Part shown: positions 59,036 to 64,000 of the stretch, piece by piece
How the letters are laid out: the number at the start of each line of letters is the position of its first letter
How positions within the stretch are numbered: position 1 is the stretch's first letter
Made by a program: the position numbers and the translations under genes
DNA from: an uncultured Aliiroseovarius sp.
GTDB taxonomy: Bacteria; Pseudomonadota; Alphaproteobacteria; Rhodobacterales; Rhodobacteraceae
Assembly (NCBI RefSeq): GCF_947492455.1
Contig: NZ_CANLNB010000004.1
Coordinates: 396,489 to 460,488 of the forward strand
Length of the DNA stretch: 64,000 bases
Reading direction: 5' to 3'
Notes under the pieces: generated by a model
Database searches by the model: none
What the model was told of the DNA's origin: nothing
The model's input: the letters and a program-made list of their open reading frames with translations, nothing else

Positions 59036-60142
59036 ATGTCGGATCCGGTCTCGAACGCAGAAATTGAAGATGTTCTGTCCTCGATCCGGCGTCTCATCGC
59101 CGCGGGTGATCCCAATCAGAAAGACGAGGCGCCCGCATCCACAGCTGCGGATGACAAGCTGATCCTGACGCCCGCCTTCCGTGTGTTCGGTGGCGATCCT
59201 GAAAAAACCGTCCAAGATCCCGCGCATCCCGAAACCGCGCATCCCGCTACGGGGCGCGATATTCCCGTGGAATCGCTGGAACAGGACACACCCACGCCCG
59301 CCGAACCAGCGGATGCGGCCAAGGATGCAGATGACGGGCCGCTTGTTTTGACCTTTGACACGAACATGGCTGAGCCCGGCTTCCAAAGCATGTCTGATAT
59401 GTCGATGCCTCCTGCGGATACGCAGGTTGATTTCGAAGACAATTGGGACAGCGATGCTTTGGCGGAAACCGCACAGGTGGCCTTTCTGCATCAACGCGTA
59501 ACCAGCGTGGCTGCGCATACGCCGCCCGACGAAGAGGCGCCAAAGGTGGCTACCGAAGAGGCCGCTGAACCCGAGGTCATGGCTGAGGAAGAACCGCTCG
59601 CAGGTGAAGCTGAGATGGCCGCAACCGGGGCAGAGGCACCTGTTGTTGACGAGGCTGCCGGGGCCGAACCCGAGTTGGTCGCCGCGCCAGAGGCGGAAGA
59701 GGTGCCAGAGATTGAAGCCGTAGCAGAGGTTGATGAGGTGCTGGAGCAGGCCTCTGATCAGGTCGAGATTGATCAGGACACTACCGCAGTCGAGGAACTT
59801 GAGATTGTCGAGGAAGAGCCGGTTCTTACCGACAGTGACATCCCAGCGGAAGGCGAGGTTGAGGACCAACCCATTCTGGCCGAGGTCGAGGTTCTGGCGG
59901 ATGAGCCTGTTGAAGACGTCCTCGGTACCCAGGTTTTGACCGCCGCCATGGACGAGGCTCCTGTCTCCGAAATTGTCGAAGATGACAGCGATTTCATCGA
60001 CGAAGAGCATCTGCAGGAAATTGTCTCGCGGATTGTGCGCGAAGAGCTGAAGGGCGAAATGGGTGTGAAAATCACACAAGCTGTCCGTCGCATGGTGCGC
60101 CGCGAAGTGACCCGTGCGCTGTCCTTGGAGAAGTTCGACTGA
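59036..60142 (+). CDS. PopZ-like acidic disordered protein
   Basis: A 368-residue protein with three zones. A conserved amphipathic N-terminus (SNAEIEDVLSSIRRLIAAGD) is followed by a long acidic Pro/Ala/Glu-rich region lacking folded motifs (about residues 25-310). A basic-acidic helical C-terminus (EEHLQEIVSRIVREELKGEM; QAVRRMVRREVTRALSLEK) closes it. This is the layout of the polar scaffold PopZ of Caulobacter and relatives: N-terminal 'S-I-R-R' helix, acidic spacer, C-terminal oligomerisation helices. Primary sequence outside the motifs is not enough to call homology. The ATG follows ACAGGAAGTGCCAT. Confidence 0.65.
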   Translation: MSDPVSNAEIEDVLSSIRRLIAAGDPNQKDEAPASTAADDKLILTPAFRVFGGDPEKTVQDPAHPETAHPATGRDIPVESLEQDTPTPAEPADAAKDADDGPLVLTFDTNMAEPGFQSMSDMSMPPADTQVDFEDNWDSDALAETAQVAFLHQRVTSVAAHTPPDEEAPKVATEEAAEPEVMAEEEPLAGEAEMAATGAEAPVVDEAAGAEPELVAAPEAEEVPEIEAVAEVDEVLEQASDQVEIDQDTTAVEELEIVEEEPVLTDSDIPAEGEVEDQPILAEVEVLADEPVEDVLGTQVLTAAMDEAPVSEIVEDDSDFIDEEHLQEIVSRIVREELKGEMGVKITQAVRRMVRREVTRALSLEKFD

Positions 60143-60247
60143 AGCTTCCCGCCCTTTTCGAGAGGCAGAGTGGCGCGAATGCCCCAAGAACGCCGGAGGC
60201 GTGGCAGGGTATTCGTGTCTCGCGTTAAGGGCGGAATGCTCTAAGGC

Positions 60248-61693
60248 TTAGCAGGCTAAGTCCAACAAGGCATCAATATCCAGATGTGTTTCCAGATGAT
60301 CGGCCAGTGAGTCTAGGCTGGTCTCGATCTGTGCGTCAAAGCTGACGTCCGAGGTCTGCGCGCCCAGCCCGTTCAGGAACTGGCGCCGGAACCCGTCTGC
60401 TGCAAACAGCCCGTGCAGGTAACAGCCCTGAATGCGCCCATCCGCGCTGCTGGCGCCTTCCGGGCGGTCCCCAACCGACAGCCATGCGGCATCGCACCCC
60501 GGGCCCTCCGTACGGCCCAAATGGATCTCGTACCCTTCAACCGCTTGACCAGACGGCAGGTGGGTAGCCTGGGTCAGCGCCAGTGTCTTGCGGGGTTCCA
60601 GATGCGTCACCACATCCAAATGCCCCAGCCCGGGCACGCGACCTGCGGGGCCTTCGATGCCGTCCGCGTCGATGATCTCGGTCCCTAGCATCTGATAGCC
60701 GCCGCAAATGCCCAGAACGTGCCCGCCGCGCCGGATGTGAGCGGTCAGGTCGATGTCCCAGCCTTGCGCCCGGAAATCTGCCAGATCGGCGATGGTGGAT
60801 TTCGAGCCAGGAATCAGAACCAGATCGGCGTCACCGGGTAGGGGACGTCCGGGCTCGATGATCTCGACGGTCACGTCCGGTTCATTCACCAAGGGGTCCA
60901 GATCGTCGAAATTCGCGATCCGGTTCAGGCGCGGCACGGCGATTTTGAACGCGCCTCCTTTGCGGGTGGCAATGTCCATCACGTCCTCGGCAGGTAGGCG
61001 CCAGGCATCCGCGAACCATGGCAAGGTGCCCAGATCATGCCAGCCGGTCAGGCGCGCGATTTCAGCCGCGCCATCGGCGAAAAGGGTTGGGTCGCCGCGA
61101 AACTTGTTCACCAGAAAGGCTTTGATCCGCGCGCGGTCTTCGTCGGGCAGCACCGCATGGGTGCCGACCAACTGCGCGATCACGCCACCGCGGTCAATAT
61201 CGCCCGCCAGAACCACGGGTAGGTCCGCGGCCTCGGCAAAGCCCATATTGGCGATGTCGCCCTTGCGCAGGTTGACCTCGGCCGGGCTGCCTGCACCTTC
61301 AACCAGCACCAGATCGCGGCCCGCGCCCAGTCTGTGGAAACTTTCCAACACGCGCGGCATCAGCTGGGACTTGGCCTTGCCATAGTCGCGCGCCTTCATG
61401 GTGGCAAAGCGCTTGCCCTGCACGATGACCTGCGCCCCCGTATCGGTCTCGGGCTTCAAGAGAACCGGGTTCATATCGACAATTGGATCCAGCCCACAGG
61501 CCCGCGCCTGCAAGGCTTGTGCGCGTCCGATTTCGCCCCCATCGACGGTAACAGCTGCATTGTTCGACATATTCTGCGGCTTGAAGGGGGCCACGTTCAG
61601 CCCCCGCTTCACAGCCACCCGCGCAATCCCCGCCACCAGCAGGGATTTCCCAACATTCGAGCCTGCGCCCTGGATCATAATTGCCTTGGTCAT
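60248..61693 (-). CDS. cobQ: Cobyric acid synthase
   Basis: A 481-residue amidotransferase of cobalamin synthesis that amidates the side chains of adenosylcobyrinic acid a,c-diamide. [20 protein letters not shown] is the P-loop-like start, [20 protein letters not shown] follows, the CobQ-type ATP domain has [20 protein letters not shown], and the glutaminase domain has [20 protein letters not shown] with the catalytic cysteine, then [20 protein letters not shown] with the His. ATG 61693 is preferred to a TTG two codons upstream. No other cob genes are in the window. Confidence 0.95.
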   Translation of the reverse strand: MTKAIMIQGAGSNVGKSLLVAGIARVAVKRGLNVAPFKPQNMSNNAAVTVDGGEIGRAQALQARACGLDPIVDMNPVLLKPETDTGAQVIVQGKRFATMKARDYGKAKSQLMPRVLESFHRLGAGRDLVLVEGAGSPAEVNLRKGDIANMGFAEAADLPVVLAGDIDRGGVIAQLVGTHAVLPDEDRARIKAFLVNKFRGDPTLFADGAAEIARLTGWHDLGTLPWFADAWRLPAEDVMDIATRKGGAFKIAVPRLNRIANFDDLDPLVNEPDVTVEIIEPGRPLPGDADLVLIPGSKSTIADLADFRAQGWDIDLTAHIRRGGHVLGICGGYQMLGTEIIDADGIEGPAGRVPGLGHLDVVTHLEPRKTLALTQATHLPSGQAVEGYEIHLGRTEGPGCDAAWLSVGDRPEGASSADGRIQGCYLHGLFAADGFRRQFLNGLGAQTSDVSFDAQIETSLDSLADHLETHLDIDALLDLAC

Positions 61694-61758
61694 GGCCAAG
61701 ACTTAGGCGCTTTTCCAAGCGCGCTCCAGCCCTGTTCCGACATCAGGAAGGGCTGAAA

Positions 61759-61787
61759 CGAAAAACGCGCCCCAAACGGGACGCGCA
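61759..61787 (-). terminator. Intrinsic terminator of the 105-residue gene
   Basis: On the minus strand CGCGTCCC and GGGGCGCG form an 8-bp stem (one G-T pair) with loop GTTT at 61766-61785, followed by TTTTT, 29 bases after the stop of the 61814-62131 gene. Confidence 0.82.
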
Positions 61788-61813
61788 TTTCAAGGAGTAT
61801 TCTGTGATCGCGC

Positions 61814-62131
61814 TTATGCAGCTTCCGCGGTGGCGGCGTTACGACGCTCGCTTTCTTCGCGGCTCAGTGCGACCGAGGTGCGGATGCCTTTGGACACAAA
61901 GTCCATCAGGCCGCTCACGACACGCTCGTTCGGGTCGATGCCTGCACAGCTCAACACTTCGCGCCCATCGCGCGACCGGGCCCAGCGGGCGATCTGATCG
62001 GGGCCGTTGCCGTATTTCTTGTCATCAGCAATGGCGTCGTCCAACGCAGCCAGCACGACAGCAGCGAAAAGCTTGCGCGCGCGGTTGCCTTGTTCGTTAT
62101 TGAAAGCGGTACCGTCTACGGAGTCCAGCAT
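61814..62131 (-). CDS. Conserved small helical protein, unknown
   Basis: A 105-residue protein: MLDSVDGTAFNNEQGNRARK, LFAAVVLAALDDAIADDKKY, GNGPDQIARWARSRDGREVL, SCAGIDPNERVVSGLMDFVS, and a Ser/Arg/Ala-rich tail. It belongs to a small family common in Rhodobacteraceae (I believe annotated DUF6280; not verified). The D-G-R-E-V-L-x-x-A-G-I-D segment resembles a DNA- or rRNA-binding helical motif, but no function is known. Monocistronic, divergent from efp. Confidence 0.85.
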   Translation of the reverse strand: MLDSVDGTAFNNEQGNRARKLFAAVVLAALDDAIADDKKYGNGPDQIARWARSRDGREVLSCAGIDPNERVVSGLMDFVSKGIRTSVALSREESERRNAATAEAA

Positions 62132-62344
62132 GGTCGTCCTTTTTTATTCTTGCTCTTGCGGTTTCTGGCGTAGCGGCCAATATGGCTTTTTCCGCGTGAT
62201 TCGGTATCCCCTGGATCACATGGCAGCCATGCGCCTGTCGCATAGCTGTTACATTTGGCCGTTTCGCTCGTGCTTGCCAGAGACAAGCCTGCAAGATATA
62301 GGATCGGGCCAAGAAATTTCAACCTTTTGTGAAGGTTTCAGGAT

Positions 62345-62908
62345 ATGCCCAAGATCAACGGAAACGAAATTCGCCCCGGCAACGTGCTGGAGCACAATGA
62401 TGGCCTGTGGGCTGCGGTAAAGGTCGACCACGTAAAGCCCGGTAAAGGCGGCGCTTTCGCTCAGGTCGAGCTGAAGAACCTGCGCAACGGCTCGAAGCTG
62501 AACGAACGCTTCCGCTCGGCAGACAAGGTCGAGCGTGTGCGTCTAGAGCAGAAAGACCAGCAGTTCCTTTATGAAGATGACGGCATGCTGATCTTCATGG
62601 ACACCGAGACCTATGAGCAGAACCAGATCCCGGCCGACCTGCTGGGCGAGCGTCGCCCCTTCCTGCAAGATGGCATGACCATCGTGGTCGAGTTCTACGA
62701 GACCGAGGCCCTGAACGCGACCCTGCCGCAAAAGGTCACCTGCACCATCGAAGAGACCGAGCCGGTCGTCAAAGGTCAGACGGCTGCCAACAGCTTCAAG
62801 CCCGCCGTTCTGGACAATGGCGTACGCATTTCGGTTCCGCCCTTCGTGGCACAGGGTGAAGCCATCGTGGTCAACACCGAAACCATGGAGTATTCCGAGC
62901 GCGCCTAA
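62345..62908 (+). CDS. efp: Elongation factor P
   Basis: A 187-residue EF-P that relieves ribosome stalling at polyproline stretches. KOW-like domain [20 protein letters not shown]; the modification loop is [20 protein letters not shown] with Lys34 in the tip (P-G-K-G-G-A), as in the usual lysine-modified type. Two OB domains follow ([40 protein letters not shown]), ending [20 protein letters not shown]. FtsY in this window with its (PE)n run is not a polyproline target as such. Confidence 0.97.
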   Translation: MPKINGNEIRPGNVLEHNDGLWAAVKVDHVKPGKGGAFAQVELKNLRNGSKLNERFRSADKVERVRLEQKDQQFLYEDDGMLIFMDTETYEQNQIPADLLGERRPFLQDGMTIVVEFYETEALNATLPQKVTCTIEETEPVVKGQTAANSFKPAVLDNGVRISVPPFVAQGEAIVVNTETMEYSERA

Positions 62909-62928
62909 GCGACTTGTGAATACCCCAA

Positions 62929-62957
62929 AGAGGGCAGGGCGCAGGCTCTGCCCTTTG
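62929..62957 (+). terminator. Intrinsic terminator of efp
   Basis: AGAGGGCAG and CTGCCCTTT form a 9-bp stem (one G-T pair) with a 10-base loop. It ends 14 bases before the next gene's start, so it separates efp from the pseudouridine synthase. Confidence 0.75.
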
Positions 62958-62971
62958 TGTTTGAGGCCCAG

Positions 62972-63517
62972 ATGACCACGATCCTCTTCAACAAGCCCTT
63001 TAATGTGCTGTCGCAGTTCACCGATCGCGGCAACGAGGGTAGCGACCGCCAGACCCTATCGGACTATATTGACCTGCCGGGCGTCTACGCGGCGGGGCGT
63101 CTTGATCGCGACAGCGAAGGGCTTTTGGTGCTGACGGATGACGGAAAGCTTCAGGCGAGGCTTGCAAACCCGAAGCATAAGCTTGCGAAAACATACTGGG
63201 TGCAAGTGGAAGGCATTCCAGACGAGGCCGCCCTTCAGGCGCTGCGCGATGGTGTCAACCTAAAGGACGGACGCACCCGCCCGGCCAAAGCGCACCGCAT
63301 CGACGAACCTGCCGGTCTCTGGCAGCGCAATCCGCCCATCCGCATGCGTAAATCCGTGCCTGATTGCTGGATCGAACTGAAAATCACCGAGGGCAAGAAC
63401 CGCCAAGTCCGCCGCATGACCGCAGCCGTCGGCCACCCGACCCTGCGCCTGATCCGCTATGGCGTCGGCGCCTATACGCTGGACGGGATCGGCCACGGCA
63501 AATGGCGCTACGCCTAA
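62972..63517 (+). CDS. rluE: RluE-type 23S rRNA pseudouridine synthase
   Basis: A 181-residue RsuA/RluE-family enzyme lacking an S4 domain, as RluE does. It starts [20 protein letters not shown]; the catalytic aspartate is in [20 protein letters not shown], then [20 protein letters not shown], and the C-terminal [20 protein letters not shown] with [15 protein letters not shown] is standard. E. coli RluE acts on U2457 of 23S rRNA; the same target is assumed. The start matches the family, a codon string upstream lies in the efp terminator. Confidence 0.9.
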   Translation: MTTILFNKPFNVLSQFTDRGNEGSDRQTLSDYIDLPGVYAAGRLDRDSEGLLVLTDDGKLQARLANPKHKLAKTYWVQVEGIPDEAALQALRDGVNLKDGRTRPAKAHRIDEPAGLWQRNPPIRMRKSVPDCWIELKITEGKNRQVRRMTAAVGHPTLRLIRYGVGAYTLDGIGHGKWRYA

Positions 63518-63590
63518 GCCTTATTTTCTTGTTGTAAATACCTCGGGGGGCATGAATTTCCGCAGGAAAATCATGCGGGGGCAGCGCCCC

Positions 63591-64000
63591 TTACCCCTCC
63601 CAGCTGACCACTGCGTCCCCGGCCTGCATGCCCGGTCCTGCCCGATCAAACCGCAAATAGGCAATCGCCTGACCATCTGATTGGGTGAACAGCGTTCCAA
63701 CGGGCTTCCCATCCCGTGTAATCGCCATGCCAACAGGGGCTTCACCGTCGACAGACACGGTGGCCAAACCCTTCTTCAACTCGGTCTTGTGCTTCATGCG
63801 CGCGGTCACTTCCTGACCGACATAGCAGCCCTTGCGGAAATCCACGCCGTTCAACCGCTCGAACCCGGCTTCCAGCAAATAGCTGTCGCCCGTCAGCTCG
63901 ATCCCAGTTTCCGGGATGCAATGGGCCACGCGAATGGCGTCCCAGTCGACGCTCGTGTCGCTCTCACGCCCGTCATAGGCGCGCCATCCCAGTTCCGCAT
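63591..64000 (-). CDS. ygfZ: YgfZ/GcvT-type folate-binding protein, partial (5' end outside window)
   Basis: The C-terminal ~136 residues of a tetrahydrofolate-binding protein involved in Fe-S cluster enzyme maintenance. The YgfZ signature K-G-C-Y-x-G-Q-E is present as DFRKGCYVGQEVTARMKHKT, preceded by ETGIELTGDSYLLEAGFERL. A small domain ends SDGQAIAYLRFDRAGPGMQA. The frame is open to the window's right edge (GWRAYDGRESDTSVDWDAIR), so the N-terminal folate-binding half is not visible. Confidence 0.92.
   Translation of the reverse strand, partial: AELGWRAYDGRESDTSVDWDAIRVAHCIPETGIELTGDSYLLEAGFERLNGVDFRKGCYVGQEVTARMKHKTELKKGLATVSVDGEAPVGMAITRDGKPVGTLFTQSDGQAIAYLRFDRAGPGMQAGDAVVSWEG

Noticed and set aside
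62116..62322. Possible small secreted protein starting K-F-L-G-P-I-L-Y-L-A-G
   Set aside because: Starts at TTG, overlaps the start of the 61814-62131 gene and has a basic nonsense-like tail; more likely the shared promoter region of efp and that gene.

Overview
The window looks like chromosome from a marine alphaproteobacterium of the Rhodobacterales (Roseobacter group). The evidence is the gene content (split glyQ/glyS with a small gene between them, folE2, metZ behind a SAM-II type leader, an aa3-type ctaD, alphaproteobacterial tRNA genes), high-GC wobble positions, frequent 1-4 nt ATGA/GTGA gene overlaps, and a CtrA-type TTAA-N7-TTAA box. The species assignment is inference from these features only.

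Layout. 1-6951 (minus) is a run of envelope and stress genes: a 27-residue membrane peptide, XpaC-like, TelA-like, a DUF2927-type lipoprotein, an SPFH/GYF protein, cytochrome b561, a double zinc-ribbon membrane protein, a nitroreductase, and the start of dtd. 7320-12572 (plus) holds a fused NuoE-NuoF type flavoprotein (FdsGB-like), lysoplasmalogenase, ftsY, an EamA exporter and yciB. 12591-19669 has a GST, the SAM-II leader with metZ, folE2, a DUF1127 protein, trkH and a SPOR/PG-binding/degenerate trypsin protein. 19884-30253 (plus) is glyQ-orf-glyS, a PPDK, a SleB-like hydrolase, folB-folP and glmM. 30263-46329 is mixed housekeeping: EamA, ilvC, two lrp genes, an aminotransferase, a UbiH-type hydroxylase, a HAD phosphatase, a GntR regulator, a two-part glycosyltransferase, carA, yqeY, ctaD, cytochrome c and lipB. 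After tRNA-Cys (56511) come pcm, a tolC-like gene, a PopZ-like acidic protein, cobQ, a conserved small protein, efp, an rluE-type pseudouridine synthase and a partial ygfZ.

The accessory part is a 9.6 kb genomic island (46532-56131) integrated at the 3' end of tRNA-Leu(GAG), bounded by a 14-bp direct repeat, with a tyrosine integrase and an AlpA-type regulator at its distal end. Its left third, visibly AT-richer, holds an EVE-like gene, a C5 cytosine methyltransferase and a candidate PD-(D/E)XK nuclease, read as a restriction-modification cassette. Its middle is a minus-strand run around a reverse-transcriptase-like gene whose motif C reads C-F-D-N instead of Y-x-D-D, with small membrane and unknown proteins. 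Threaded through this part are two ~86% identical 98-bp hairpin elements and several copies of the palindrome TTGCAAC-NN-GTTGCAA. This RT-plus-repeat segment is the best candidate for an undescribed system in the window.

Limits: family calls rest on reading motifs by eye. No searches, structure predictions or statistics were run, and promoter calls are limited to conspicuous motifs.
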